Source of the DNA: Balanoglossus misakiensis
Taxonomy: Eukaryota > Hemichordata
Assembly: GCA_040954595.2 (NCBI GenBank)
Contig: CM082577.2
Span: 17,794,001 to 17,858,000 of the forward strand
Length of the DNA: 64,000 bases
Reading direction: 5' to 3'
The translations under genes were made by a program, and so were the position numbers. Shown piece after piece: positions 1 through 13,090 of the stretch. The number at the start of each line of letters is the position of its first letter. Position 1 is the first letter of the stretch. A model generated the notes under the pieces. It saw nothing but the letters and a program-made list of their open reading frames with translations. It ran no database searches and was not told the origin of the DNA.

Positions 1-139
1 AAAAGAATCAGTTTGAGTAACTACTAAATAACAACAAAGAAATACAAGAGTTACATTTACAAGTGATTGTAGGCGTCATCGTCAACAACGGTCCACATTC
101 AAATGAAAGTAAACCGTATTTATGGTTTACCCGCTGAAA

Positions 140-496
140 TTCAATATTTACGTCACTGAGGCTCTCGACCAATCAGGAGCCAGGGCACGATTGAAACCTC
201 CACATTTCGAGCAGTTTGCCTTTAAATTGAGCTTTTTTTTGCTATGGATCACAAAACATATACTTGTTAGCTTCTACCCGCCGCATTTCGGTAAGTTTTA
301 ATGAAATTTTCGCAGCGAAATCGCCGCTTGAACATTGTGATCTCGTCAGTATCCTGGCCTGTCCTGGCCTGGCGTTGCGTACCTTCTCTCTCTATATACG
401 GTTACTGCAGCCCCATCGCGACCATTGCAAAGCGATTGTTTTAAGTACCTGTGTCTAGATCAGACTCGACTGCACGCTCGGGAGACGTAAACAAAT
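140..496 (+). promoter_or_regulatory. Promoter-like region with CRE and CCAAT motifs
   Basis: The stretch carries a CRE-like TTACGTCAC at about 149-157, a CCAAT motif in GACCAATCAGG near 167-177, and rising CpG density toward 480-560. It runs into AAATATGGCGGC, a good match to the YY1 consensus that often overlaps start codons of housekeeping genes. The arrangement resembles a CpG-type animal promoter reading rightward. There is no transcript evidence, and surrounding sequence is repeat-rich, so this is an inference from motifs only. Confidence 0.3.
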
Positions 497-613
497 ATGG
501 CGGCCACCATGTACCAGCCGACCCAACGACGGCACGATCTATTTCACGCGCAGTTTACTAGCGAAAACTTTACACCACGGGCCGCAATGCAGCATGTCCA
601 TCTTAAACTTTGT
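497..613 (+). CDS. Possible first exon of an unrecognised gene
   Basis: An ATG in a good context (ATATGGCGGCCACCATGT, with a second in-frame ATG at codon 5) opens a frame of 39 codons that ends exactly at a plausible donor, TGT|GTAAAT, in phase 0. The open frame itself continues to 820, but codon content after the donor becomes AT-rich and intron-like. The peptide starts MAATMYQPTQRRHDLF and contains a HVHLKLC end; I do not recognise a family. It follows CRE, CCAAT and YY1-like motifs. It could equally be a promoter fragment with a chance frame. No second exon was identified. Confidence 0.22.
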
Positions 614-1720
614 GTAAATTTTTACTTTCAATTTTACTGGGGACCGAATCTTAAGAAACGAACGAAAATTACGCCCAAATGGTTTTCTGAGCGAAAACCG
701 CTTGACCCTGCCCCGTTCAGTGAGTTGTCGGTACCTTCCAGTTTGCTATGGGAGGGGAAAGTACATCAGCTGAACTTGATCTCCGTTTCACACCTCCAGT
801 CAGTCTCTAAAGAGCTGTGAACGTGTGAATGTCGACCTAAACCATACAAAACGATTGCAATGTTTGTTTCATTGTTTTATTTTACAACAAAAGACATTCA
901 TTTGTGAAAAAGCAACACAGGCGTGAATAGGGCAATTCTTTTTACAATAGAATATCAGATAGCATATCGGCCTGATTGATAGCATATCGGGCAAAATTAT
1001 AGGATATCGGCCCCGATATGCCAAAACCCTCTGGGGAGAACACTGGGCATATCCGCATTCTAAAAATTAGCGTCCAGGACACTTGGTGCTCTCTCAGTGT
1101 GTAGTGGATGATGAGCAACATATTTGGAGAACAGTGGTTTGGTATATGGGTGAAAGGAACAATTTGCAAACACCAAGGTGAAATGCTGAACTGTTTTGCT
1201 CATGTAATATTGAATGCAGCCTGATAAGGTGGGTGCTTGGCAGGGGGAAAAACCACATGTCAAGGGCTCTAATAACTGTTTTAAATGGCCCGCACACACA
1301 AATGGCCTCACACAAATATATTGTCATTTCCCTCTCAGATTTTGTATCTTATGTTATACTGATGGAATTCATTGTGTATTGTACATCAAATTGCACCAGT
1401 GCAAGCTATGAGAAATGGGTTTTGAAAAAAATCGCGTCAAGGACACGGTGGTCCCATTGAGGGATTACACAAGAAAAAGTCTACACCGGAGTACATGGCC
1501 ATATACAGACAGACAGACACACACACACACACACGTAGAGAGAGATCAATGGGCAAACACTGACTGACCCATAAGCTGCCAATGGCATATTTACTGTACA
1601 TACACTAAATAGAACACCTGGCCTCTTTAAAACTTAGCCAGTTATGTAATCATCCAGGAATTTGCTGTGTATATAAATATCACAGGAGGGGTTTCTGCCT
1701 AATTAAAACAACTCAATAAA
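614..1720. other. No gene seen
   Basis: I see no supportable gene here. The stretch includes short imperfect copies of a motif GCGTCAAGGACAC followed by TGGTCCCATT (about 1433-1458, also near 2253-2275), which looks like the edge of a dispersed repeat, and a CA-rich microsatellite at about 1505-1535. Confidence 0.5.
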
Positions 1721-1724
1721 GTAA

Positions 1725-1945
1725 ATACACACTACTTTGCAAGGCAATCTGACGAGTAGTTCTTGAGTTACTGAGTTTTGCCCAAATTCACATTTTTCCA
1801 GCTAATTTGCATATTTTTGGCAATGACAACTTCATTTGAACAAACACCCATCTACAGCCCAGCCTGCATCTGCACACCAAATATCAAGGTGATACACGCA
1901 GCGGTTTTCCATCCATCCATCCATCCATCCATCCATCCATCTGCA
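1725..1945. repeat. Dispersed repeat copy A ending in a CATC microsatellite
   Basis: About 200 bases, from GGCAATCTGACGAGTAG to GCGGTTTTC, recur at 3695-3880 with roughly 80 percent identity. Both copies end near a (CATC)n run (1909-1941 here). The two copies are in direct orientation and bracket the 239-bp tandem array, so array and flanks may belong to one composite repeat. Open frames through it are by-products of the repeat. Confidence 0.6.
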
Positions 1946-2249
1946 ACCGATCCCAGCGAAAACACTGCTGGCTAATCCGTTCCGATTTCTGTCACTGTTC
2001 CAATTCTTCCTCAACACCTCAAAGCTACACACCACCACCAAAAACATAAAGCTACACACCCCTACCAGAAAATGGTATGCATTCTTGACAGGTTGACGGA
2101 TGGAAGTTGACACCGGAACTTTGGAAGTAGCTGATTCCCAATTCCGAAGTCTCCCTGTGTAAACACTTCGGAGCCAATAAAATTGTCTACGGTCTCTTTC
2201 AAAATATCATGTTAACAATTATTTCGAGTGAGAATTCCGAAGAAGTAAA

Positions 2250-3475
2250 AATAGCGTCAAGGACACTGTGGTCCCATTTGAGGACATAGCACATAGCAAC
2301 AAGGCAATAAGCATATCTGCCCTGGATGCAAAGATATGGAAAAGTAGGTCAAAGGTCACCTGAGGGCATGCAAAATTTGGGCAAGAAATTTTGACCCTAT
2401 ACTGGTCCATGTTCAACAAAAACCAAACCTATAGCCCTATTGGTTAGCCTGGAATTAGGTATGCACATAATTAATGAGATATGCAGGTGTCACAGGTGAA
2501 CCCCAATTTTGGCTTTTCAATTTTAGTCCCAACCCTCCAAATGCGAAGTCTGTACCTGCTCTGGATGCCAAGATATGATAAAGTAGGTCAAAGGTCACCT
2601 GAGGGCATGCAAAATTTGGGCAAGAAATTTTGACCCTATACTGGTCCATGTTCAACAAAAACCAAACCTATAGCCCAATTGGTTAGCCTGGAATTAGGTA
2701 TGCACATAATTAATGAGATATGCAGGTGTCACAGGTGAACCCCAATTTTGGCTTTTCAATTTTAGTCCCAACCCTCCAAATGCGAAGTCTGTACCTGCTC
2801 TGGATGCCAAGATATGATAAAGTAGGTCAAAGGTCACCTGAGGTCATGCAAAATTTGGGCAAGAAATTTTGACCTTATACTGGTCCATGTTCAACAAAAA
2901 CCAAACCTAAAGCCTTATTGGTTAGCCTGGAATTAGGTATGCACATAATTAATGAGATATGCAGGTGTCACAGGTGACTCCCAATTTTGGCTTTTCAATT
3001 TTAGTCCCAACCCTCCAAACGCCAAGTCTGTACCTGCTCTGGATGCCAAGATATGGAAAAGTATGTCAAAGGTCACCTGAGGTCATGCAAAATTTGGGCA
3101 AGAAATTTTGACCCTATACTGGTCCATGTTCAACAAAAACCAAACCTATAGCCCTATTGGTTAGCCCGGAATTAGGTATGCACATAATTAATGAGATATG
3201 CAGGTGTCACAGGTGACCCATATTTTGGCTTTTCAATTTTAGTCCCAACCCTCCAAACGCCAAGTCTGTACCTGCTCTAGATGCCGAGATATAGGAAAGT
3301 AGGTCAAAGGTCACCTGAGGTCACCCAAAATTTTGGCAAGAAATTTTGACCCTATACTGGTCCATGTCCCACAAGAACGAAACCTCTAGCCCTATTAGTT
3401 AGCCTGGAATTAGGTATGCACATAATTAATGTGTTAAGCAGGTGTTACAGGTGAGCCCAAAAATTTGCCTTTTAT
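2250..3475. repeat. Tandem array, about five units of 239 bp
   Basis: The word AGGTCAAAGGTCA and its variant recur at 2347, 2585, 2824, 3063 and 3301, giving unit spacings of 238-239 bases. The units share long blocks such as TTAGCCTGGAATTAGGTATG and GAGATATGCAGGTGTCACAG. Internal units are highly similar; the first and last are more diverged, as in arrays homogenised by unequal exchange. Each unit has two or three nuclear-receptor half-sites (see findings). Repeated minus-strand frames starting MLNMDQYRVK are array artefacts. Confidence 0.9.
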
Positions 3476-3694
3476 TTTGGCCCCATTGTGCTCACTGACC
3501 AATAGACAGTCACTGTACAGGACTATTGCACAGACCAGAATTCCACAATAAGACGTGGACATAGCTTAACCATAGAGGTATAAGTAAAGGTATAAATTTA
3601 ATAAAAAGACTAAAAAATTCATAAAAAATAAAACATCCATGATATCAACTTAACACTTACAGGTCGGTGTGAGGTTGACATAAGGTACATGCAT

Positions 3695-3960
3695 ACCAAC
3701 TTTCAAAGCAATCTGACCAGTAATTGTTGACTTACAGAGTTTTGATAAATTTCACATTTTACAAGCTAATTTGCATATTTTTAGGCCTGGCAACTTCGTT
3801 TGGACAAACTCCCATCTACAGCCCTGCCTGCACCTACACACCAAATATTGAGGTGATACGCGCAGCGGTTTTCAAGTTTTTGATGTGGACGGACATACAG
3901 ACATACATCCATACATCCATCCATCCATCCATCCATCCATCCATACATACATACAGACGC
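3695..3960. repeat. Dispersed repeat copy B with CATC microsatellite
   Basis: This is the second copy of the repeat at 1725-1945, sharing AGCTAATTTGCATATTTTT and CCATCTACAGCCC, and again followed by a (CATC)n run at about 3906-3945. It lies just right of the 239-bp array. Confidence 0.6.
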
Positions 3961-4423
3961 AACCCATCCCATAAGGTCCCATGGTATATAGGCCTATACC
4001 AATGGGACCTAAAAATGATACATTCAACATGACAAAATTGCCAGCTTTGAAAACTTTTTTACAGCATTTAATTACCGAACTTCAGGAACGCAATAGCTTT
4101 TTATGTTTCAAAAGAGAAAACAAAGGCAGCAACATTTGGTATTAAACATCAGGACATAAAAACGTGAGTGGAACAATTTTACTGCACTTTACTTGCACTG
4201 ATTATAGGACACCTGTGCGCCTACTTGAAAGTAATTAGTAAGGGGAGAATATAAACAAATTTGGAGTGTAAGAAGAGAAAGAGAAAATGTTTAAGATCTT
4301 CTGACAAAGTTGCGCTTCTTTTCAGTATATGTATATGACTAGTACTATGATTTTGATTGATCTGACAAACCAAAGATGTTATAAGGAGTTCTCTGCTGGC
4401 AACCTTTTGATTGTGGGAAGGTA

Positions 4424-4617
4424 ATGTAAAACCCTTTATTTTCGCGAGCAATTAATTTTCGCAAAAATTAGCGTGAAAATAAAAAGTCACGTAAATTGTT
4501 TTTGAAGATAACGATGCAGTGAATGAGATAAGAGAACGCGAAAATTAATACTCGCGAAACAGTGGCCTCTATCGATATCGCGAAAATTTTGACTTGCGAA
4601 AATAAAGTGCTTTACAG
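4424..4617. mobile_element. TA-flanked MITE, CGCGAAAATAAA family, copy 1
   Basis: The ends are inverted repeats: TGTAAAACCCTTTATTTTCG at the left and its complement-like AAATAAAGTGCTTTACAG at the right, followed by TA. Related copies lie at 14581-14790 and 50090-50297. A length near 200 bp, no coding capacity and a TA target are typical of non-autonomous Tc1/mariner-type elements; the superfamily is inferred. Confidence 0.65.
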
Positions 4618-4619
4618 TA

Positions 4620-6629
4620 TTAAATTTAATCCTGGTTCCATACAAGTACAAAATCTATATTTTAATGCTCTCTTAAAGTGTCTGTGACATGCCCTATACA
4701 ACCACGCGTAAAATCACTCTGGGTCTTGAAGTTAACGTATGTTACTATCTGGCATTGTGTATCGCCCTCTGTGCTTAGATAACAGGCAAGTAAATGTGGC
4801 GAGTGGGCGTGTACTCCTAACCCAACTCAGTCGATTTTTTTCAGCTTTTCAAAGTTCAGCCGTTAACTTACTAGTATCTTGATGTGGACAAATAGTCTCT
4901 CACACCTTCTAAATCCTCTTATCAAGGGTTTCCTTTGCTTTGAACACTGTTTATGTAGCTGGGTTTGTCTGTGGACTTAATTATGCATGGACCGCTAATT
5001 ACACTTTACTATCAGCAGAGTGGTACACTAGAACCTAGTGTACTTGTTTGTCCAGATAAAAATACCTTCGCCTGGCTGGAGTGCGAAGTGGCTCCCTGAT
5101 CACAGGCATGAAAAAAGGTGGCAAATTCCGGCACACAATAGGCAATGCATAGACAGGTACCCTAGGTGAGCTTTTGACGGGGGAAAATGAAAACTTTAAA
5201 ACATGACACTATTGATGCTGTGTGTTTGAGAATGGGAAAAATTGATGAATTAACACTCCATCTGTAGTTTGCAGAATGTATGTTGAATATTTGCACCTGT
5301 TTTGACAAGTGGCATCTCAAAAGTGCCACTGGGCAAATTGTAACAGCTGACAGGAAATAGTGTAAGTTGATCCCTGTCATTTGATGCATTTCTACTCCAG
5401 TAACCATTATTCAATAAAACTTCCAACTTTCATCATTTACCGCTTGTGTCACTGCATGGATTATCGCAAGAGTGTGGCTAAAAAAATGTGACTACATCAT
5501 ACTTAAACTACACAAGCAGAAAAATTCCTAGCGCTAACACTGCTACATGTAGTAATAAATTTCCCTGTCAGATAACTCAGATTTTTAACATTCAGTGATT
5601 CAGTGAAGTAAATGTCCAGAGATTATTAGTGCAAATAAATATACTTGTGCATGCCACCAGAACTCCACTGCTGGTTTCAACTGTTTTGTGTACCATGCAT
5701 GGTGCTCAGCAGGTTTGCATCATGGAATGTTTGTGCAAAGCCACTTTGTATTCAACACAACTCTACATGCATGACACACATAGGGACTGTTTCTCAGCTG
5801 GGTTTCCTCATGCACTGTTTATGGTTTTGACCATTTTAGAACAAATTAGCAGCCCTGCTCGGCTCTGCTCATTAATTAGAGTAATGGAGTCAAGGCTTGA
5901 AAAGATATTAAATCAACAAAATGAGGTCAGGACAATTCTCTTGAGAAGGTAGGAATCATTGATTCTGATACACACCACACTTCACATGCTCCAATATGCT
6001 GTATCTATACAGTTTTGGGGACAAACTGAATGTATTTTGAATAAACAACTGCACAATAACAGTGTTTACTGAAACGTAAGTCCACGAAAGTTGTGGTTTA
6101 AATCTGATTCATTTCATGTACTGAAACACACACACACACACACAAATAGTATACACGCAAAAAAAATACATGCGCACACAATATAAGTTTTAATACTCAG
6201 AAATATATGTGAATGATTATATCGCATAGGTGATGATTTGAGTACTACTGCAATATGTAGGTCGCACTGCTCAAAGAAGTATTCAGACACATCGTCAGTG
6301 TATGCAGTAGGTACAGTACTGTATGAATAGGACATATCAAATCAGAAATATGGGATGGGGCAGACACAGTTCACAGAATTCACTGGATACACAAGCACCA
6401 CTTGTTCTGCTGTAATATGGCCTCTGACCTCTGCTGGAAAAGATATTCAAAAGAACAAGCCTTGCCTATAACAGAGACATCCATTCATATCATTAAGCCT
6501 TGAGAGGCAAGGACAGTGGAATGGATTTTTGAGGCATAGTCACATCACACCTATTCCTTGCGTAGAAACCATATTTGTTTTTGTATGTAGGAGTATGCCA
6601 ACAATTCAATTGTTGTCAATGTTGTAATA
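4620..6629. other. No gene seen
   Basis: The stretch is AT-rich without a supportable exon. It holds a short CA microsatellite at about 6127-6144. A frame at 5629-5952 has no recognisable product and no splice context I trust. Confidence 0.5.
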
Positions 6630-6726
6630 GCAATAACCCCCGCCTCAGTCAATAGCACTAACACTCGCCTAACGGCTCATGCTACCCAAATCTCGTGTAT
6701 TACTCGCCCGCGGAAGGGGTTATTGC
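6630..6726. repeat. Short fold-back repeat with GCAATAACCCC ends
   Basis: The inverted ends GCAATAACCCC and GGGGTTATTGC enclose a CpG-rich centre of about 75 bases. The same GGGGTTAT end motif occurs at the larger fold-back at 13922-14065, so the two may be related. Confidence 0.5.
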
Positions 6727-8669
6727 TGTACGTTCAGTAAAATTGAAAGTGGTGTCATTTCTTTTAATTGTGGGGTTTTGAATTCTCCTTTGTATGTATA
6801 ACAAAATGAAAATCCGCAACACAATAAAAGGGTCACCGCGCTTGTTTTTGAAATACAGAGCCATGAATTTAGTCGATAATAGAAGAAAGCTGCTGACTCA
6901 GCAATGGTTTGTCTACAGGCAAAAATTTTAACAAAATTTATCTCAAAATAGTGTGCAGTGACCATACAATTTTATTTGACCAATGAATTTATTTTTACTT
7001 GATTGAGCTATGTGTAAAATTTCGTGAAAATAGTAGAAGTATGTTTTCTGGCTATTATCACTTTAATCCTATGGGAATGAGACACACGTGTGCTGTTATC
7101 AGTGTACATTCTGCTTGTACATCCTTGGTCTATACGGTATGCATGTATTTAACATAGTGATACTGGTACATGTACTTAAGGAAATCTTCCACATTGAAAT
7201 GCAATGAATGTTGCCTACAAGACATCATGACACTGCAGGTCTCTCAACACAACGCAGACACCAATATCCAATCAAATTCTTTCTCATATCTCACAGCCAA
7301 CGTCATGGTTTATTCATTGCTTTTCATTCAAACGTTCACAGATTTCAATGGCCAACCTCCAGTCCTTGGTATTCAATACACTAGCTACAGAAAACAGTTC
7401 CGATGGGTATGCACTGTTATCATTTAATGTCACGTACAAGAATCATGCCTTAACGTACTAGTGCAAGTCCTAGTTCACAGCCTTCACATACACTTGTAGA
7501 GTAGTAACCGTGATTTTGTTAGACAGCAATTATTGTGGACATTGCCTGTGATTAATATATGGAGGAGAAACAAAACTAAAGTAAAATCAAAATATACTTA
7601 TGTTGAATTCTTATGTTGAATGCTGTTTCAGTCCTGAAGTACCCTTGTGTTAGGCTAAGAACGCATGATATCGACCGTGTTTGATGTTCAATCACATATT
7701 AGATAACTTGCCATTTATTCACTTATGGTGGAATTTGATTGGACAAATGATGCACTAGATGTCAGTCTATTTTTGCCGTTCAAAGTTAAATTATTGATGT
7801 TTATTGCATAATTAGCAAAAGTTACGTTGACACTCAGACTGACATCACAGAATTTTGCATTTGTTGCTGCTTTTTCACAACTTCAGTTAACTACATACAT
7901 CAACTGATCAAGCGGTAAGTTACCACTAGTTTGGTGCCTATTTTTCCGGCCATCTGTCTGCTATCACAGAGCATGGAGGTACAGGTTCTCCTTCTGTACC
8001 TCCATGCATTATGGAGGTACAGAAGGTATTCAGGCATTCCAGTGTGTTTAATTTGTCAGTTGCTCACAGTAAAGTAAACTGATTCACTATAGACCAACCA
8101 TGCCATACAACACTCACAGGTAAGGATCATGTAAATACTGAGAGGGTTGCACTCTATCATAATTTTCTATCAATATCCCATTTCTTTCTTCTGAAAAATT
8201 CCTGCTGCCATTGATATAACCCAGCAACTAGATCACTGTGATAACAATGGAATGCCAGGAATCTGACTGGAGGCAATTGCTAAAATAGTTTGATGGACAT
8301 ATGACAAGTACATGTAATGTCACATTTTTGTCATCTTGCTCTCAAGCACGTTGCACTTTCTGAGCATAATCTCAACGACTTACACAGAGGAACACTGAAT
8401 ATCATCAGAGATCTGTGCATACATGTACATGTATGCGTGCAAGGAATCACGAAAATAAAAATATGGGGCCAGGGGCATCAAAATCCCTTGGAAAAGAAGA
8501 TTTTAAAAGCAAAGAAGAAGAAGAAGAAGACTTCTGCAGGTTTATTAACCCTAATGCTACTGGGTGTCAAACCTGTTTAGAGTGTCAAGTCCCTTAAGTT
8601 AAAATACGTATTTGCCACTTTTTCTTCTAAAACGTATTTTGAAATTCTTGACATGGCTCTCCTACGTAC
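6727..8669. other. No gene seen
   Basis: I see no supportable gene. Around 7965-8025 the word GGAGGTACAG and its inverse alternate, forming a small hairpin-prone cluster that shares CATGGAGGTAC with a palindrome at 24958-24981. Confidence 0.5.
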
Positions 8670-8672
8670 TTA

Positions 8673-9484
8673 GGGACCGTTCAGTTTTTACGGCTGGGGG
8701 GCGGCAAAATCCAGGGGGGGGGGGGGGGTCATTTAATTTTGAAGTCCAAAGGGGGGGGGGGGGTCATCTTTTTTTAAACGTTTGCCACCAAATTTTTGCT
8801 TTTGAGTCCACAAAATTGCAGTTTTGTGCCCTTTATTTTACAAAATGTTCTTATGTGGGACCCCCTCCCACACCCACCCCCTCCATTCTTCGCCACATAT
8901 CATTTATTCGCTGGTTTGTCTAGTGTACCAGGGCAGACTTCTGGCCACCCCACCCCAACGATGCTTACTTTGAGTGGAGTGGCAAAAGTAAAATTGGTCC
9001 TCCCCAAGATTGAGTTCATTTGCTTTTTAGTTCATTAAAATGCAACTTTGAGCACCGTATTTTACAATATTTTCTTATGTGGGAGGGGACACCCCTCCCA
9101 CACCCACCCCCGCCACTTTTCTTGTTTTACCAATTCTACCAACTATTGTATTGACTTGTCATTTTCATTTGTTCATAGATTTATTCATTGCAACGATATA
9201 CTATTATACCGGTATACTTCAATTACTTTAAGAAATTTATAATTGAGGTGTGAGGAGCCTCATTCCCTTTATTGCATACATGATACAGTGTACATAAGAT
9301 CAGGACGGCGAATGTTTTCGGCGTGGGGGCGGGGGGTGTCATCATATTTTTGGGCCTGTCAAATGGGGAGGGGGTCATCATTTTTTGGTCCTGGGTGAAA
9401 GGGGGGTCAGCCTGATTTTGAAAACCGATGACACAAACTTGCCGCCCCCCCCCCCCCTCCCAGCCGTAAAAACTGAACGGTCTC
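8673..9484. mobile_element. G-run MITE with TTA target duplication (PIF/Harbinger-like)
   Basis: Inverted ends of about 28 bases start GGGACCGTTCAGTTTTTACG (left) and, read from the other side, GAGACCGTTCAGTTTTTACG. Both ends are flanked by TTA. Inside are long G and C runs and repeats of GGGGGTCAT-type words. A 3-bp TTA target and GG-starting ends fit PIF/Harbinger elements; no transposase is present. The 172-aa minus frame at 9223-9741 straddles the right end and is not a gene. Confidence 0.65.
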
Positions 9485-9487
9485 TTA

Positions 9488-12400
9488 GACACACTTGGCA
9501 GTCTGAGCCCCCTGTAAAATGTACCTAATCGCACTGGTTTGCACTGTATTGGTGTGAGGGTCTTGTATAGGCCCTTCTGATTAACACAAACTTGGCAGTC
9601 TAACAGGCCTGGGAGCCAGGATTCTAGGCACCCTGGAAACCAAACCAGTTTCAACTTACATGGCAGCGTTAGGGTTAAAGTGGCTAAAGCTTTTATTCTA
9701 CTATTGGCATGAAATACAAGCAAAACTTGAATGGTCTCCATTTACAAACCTGAAAAACTACACAGAGGTGCTCACCAAAATATGTAAAGTTTGTAAACAT
9801 TTTTGTAGGTGCTGAATCATTCAAGAGCTGTAGTACAATTATCTGTTCAATATACACATATAATTTGGTAACCAGGCATGTTTTCTGCACAGCTGACCTT
9901 TTGTTTTTAATAGTTCTGTGCACAAAATACGTTCATGGCCCATACCATTACCACCTGCAGTACAAATACACAGACCTTCACATTTGTACCAACAATGACA
10001 AAAATTGCAAATATGTTCTACCTTAGAAAACAAATCGTTTATGTTGATGCCCTTTATACATGGTTGAAATCGCAATGTAAAATCTGACACACAGGGAGTC
10101 AACTACTATCATGATAATGAATACACCTACATAAAACCACATACATATGAGCTACATGTTCAGCCATGGCCATAATAGGCCAATTTCATGACCTCCTTGT
10201 GCCTTAACATCCTGGAATTTTAACTTTCCTTATCAATCTTTTGAGTTTTAATTCTGAAAGTGAAACACTCGACCATGCTATTGAATCTGTGCACTCTAAC
10301 TCATACTACTCACTACAACAATTTAGAATATTATTTTACAAAAGGGTGAATGTTGTATGTAATGTTGATTGAATTATGTCATTGCAATAAAACAATTGCA
10401 CATGCCCTGGCCAAAGAAGGGTGAGGAGTGCAACCAATAACAAACACACCATCTAATTATTATTAATTACATGTTCATCTTCAGCCAAAATACAGGTCTG
10501 CAAGTCTGGCCATGGCAATAATTTGTGTTTTCCCAGCACAAAATAACACAAGCAAATGCGGCATTAATGCCCCTATTACATCAATGCATCCATCCACTAA
10601 CAACCATAAAAAGTCATGTGATTCTTCCTCCCTATCTATGTTAACCCTGCATGGTATAAGTACGAAGCCAGCTTCATCAGCTTATGCTTCCAAACAACCA
10701 AAAATTCACCAACCATGATACTTTTTGGGTGTGCTCTTCAGGCCTAATTACATAAAATGCAAGAGAAAATGGATTTGGCCTAGAAATCAGTGAACTCTGA
10801 AAAATGAAAAAAAAATAAAAATAAAAATAAAGTCAAACTCAAAGGATCAAGCAGACTTGGATAGCTGTGGATTTTCCATCATGGGCACATACCAGACATA
10901 GCGACTGCTGAGTAGCACTGTTCAAGTAGCACCAAGGTCATAGCAAAGACGCATGAATTGCAAGTAACACCGGTTGAAGTCATTACAGATGGCCTCAGCG
11001 ACATATGCAACTTCTTTAGTTTTTTCTTCTTTTTTCTTCTTTCCTATTACATATGTTGCATTTGCAACTAAGGTTAACATTTTCTTTTCCCACCTACTAA
11101 ATAGGTAAATGGCAACCAATATTTGACATTTACATGTACCATCTAAGTTAATGTACTGTACGATCGATTATAAAATTTGTCTATAACTTACATTGCGATA
11201 CATTCTAATCATAAAATGAGCATAACAGTTTTGTTCTCATTGGAAAAAAGGTACAACCTGAATTTTGAACTTTCAAAAGAATAACTTTCAAAGTTTGTGC
11301 AATCTATGATTTGAGACAAGAATATATTATAAGTCAACTTCCACTGAAAGCTTCTACACTTGTTGTATCCAACATTAGTTCTCTTTCCAGGTTTCAATCT
11401 TTATATCTAAAACATCATCAAAATAAATGTTATGTGGGTACTTTAAAATATTTTGAATTATTTTGGCTGACACTACATGTACATGTCAGAAAAATTAATG
11501 CTACATGTATATAAACCCCAGTACATGTATGCACAATTTTCATCCCAAATTGGTGCATCAAAGTTTATCACTTGAAGTTTCCACTCTGAATCAGCTGGTC
11601 TTTAGATACAAGGATACCAATATTGTGCAATGAATTATGATCATGCTATGCAACTAATAAAAGTTGAACACAGCTGACAAGAAATTTCACAATATCAATT
11701 TACATATGATGTGACAGCTGGCACAGCTGCGTGGGTGACTTCATTTCCGAAATTTAATGAAAAATGTTGTTGATGGCAGTATGCCATGATACCCTGCACA
11801 TGTGGCAGCGTGTCTAAACTTGGCAGCCACAAAGGAAGAAATGTGCGGAGCATTTGATCATTTGTTTCTGAATGTGATAGATAAACAGCTATGACTCTCC
11901 TTCGACCCAAAACTACACATGGTCTTTCTACGGTACATGAATACCAATTTTCTAAGCAATCAGATCAGAAGTCTTGAAAATTTTATGCTCTGACCAGCAC
12001 ACTCGCATTTTGACCTTGTTCACATACTTTTGGTAGTGACAACTGTCAAAAGGTTTCATAAATATTCTGAAGTCCATATGGTGGCCCATCAACGCATACT
12101 TGTTCCTTCTCACTCTTTGACTCCCCCCCCCCACCCTCTCTGTTTCTCCCTGCAATTGAACCAATCACAAATGATGTTTATGAATTCAATACTTATAAAC
12201 ATTTGTAATGATCCAAATTTGTGAAATATTCAGTGAATGACTAATCCTAATGATGTGTTTGCTCATGAATTTTTAATTGTCCATTCATTAATCTGCTGTT
12301 TCCCATTCGAATATGCCAGATAGAGCTGCTTTTATGCATAGCACTATGAAGCCCATGTACATGTAGAGCTCTGGCTTGCAAGTACATGCATATCACAGCA

Positions 12401-12822
12401 CACTAAACTATAAGTGCTACTGTCAAAGTGTCGTACTGGAATAATAGATTCTCACACGGCCACAAATTAGCCAAATTCGTTAAAAACATTGAATAAATGA
12501 CTCTGGAACTGTCGTCTGGGCACGGTGTAGTTTCTGTCCCTATAATACACATCATGCCATTGGATAACATTTAGCACACGTTTGCAAAAGAATGCTTTGT
12601 CAACCAATCAGCGCTCGCGTCATATACAACTTTTGGTTCAGTGAGAATGTGGGATCGATTTGTTCTCACACTCTGTTCTCACACTCCCAGCATGCAATAA
12701 TAACATAACTCAATGAACTCTACGCACAATCGGTGCAGTACAGAAAAGTATTTCATTCATGTTCTGATGTATTTTCACTCACTGGGTTGGCTCGTGAAAG
12801 TACGGGGGGTATATTATAAATC
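9488..12822. other. No gene seen
   Basis: About 3.3 kb without a supportable exon. Composition is AT-rich with scattered TACATGTA words. A stretch at about 11930-12000 resembles the start of the dispersed repeat at 1725 and 3695. No Fringe-like downstream exon was recognised on the minus strand. Confidence 0.45.
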
Positions 12823-13090
12823 TATTTATAATATACCTCATGCTAATACTGTGTTGTGATTCGCCAGAATCCGTCACGTGATAGGAAAATAGAATCGACT
12901 ATGAATCCCTCTAGGGAAATAGCAGAAAAAATATAAACCGGTCACGTGACCAGCGTGAGTGCGCAGACTCGGTCACGTCAATCACGGTCGCGTCGTCTGA
13001 CACAATGGCCACCGCTGAAGATGTCGTCTGCCAACCTCAAGAGAAAATTGCAAGATTTTCCCAACTGTTAGCATGAGGTTTATTATAAAA
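12823..13090. repeat. Candidate inverted-repeat element with CCTCATGCTAA ends
   Basis: TTATAATATACCTCATGCTAA at the left is mirrored by TTAGCATGAGGTTTATTATAA at the right (one base substituted). The interior is CpG-rich with E-box words CACGTGA and contains a 23-codon frame MATAEDVVCQPQEK that stops at the inverted end. I treat it as a non-autonomous element rather than a gene; it abuts a second fold-back immediately to the right. Confidence 0.45.

Noticed and set aside
1911-1941. (CATC)n runs as a regulatory feature
   Set aside because: Ordinary microsatellites at the end of a dispersed repeat, also seen at about 3906 and 40130.
2219-2658. Repeated frames beginning MLNMDQYRVK
   Set aside because: They arise from successive units of the 239-bp tandem array.
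9223-9741. 172-codon minus-strand open frame
   Set aside because: It straddles the right end of the G-run MITE and reads through poly-Pro/Gly runs; no motif or splice context.
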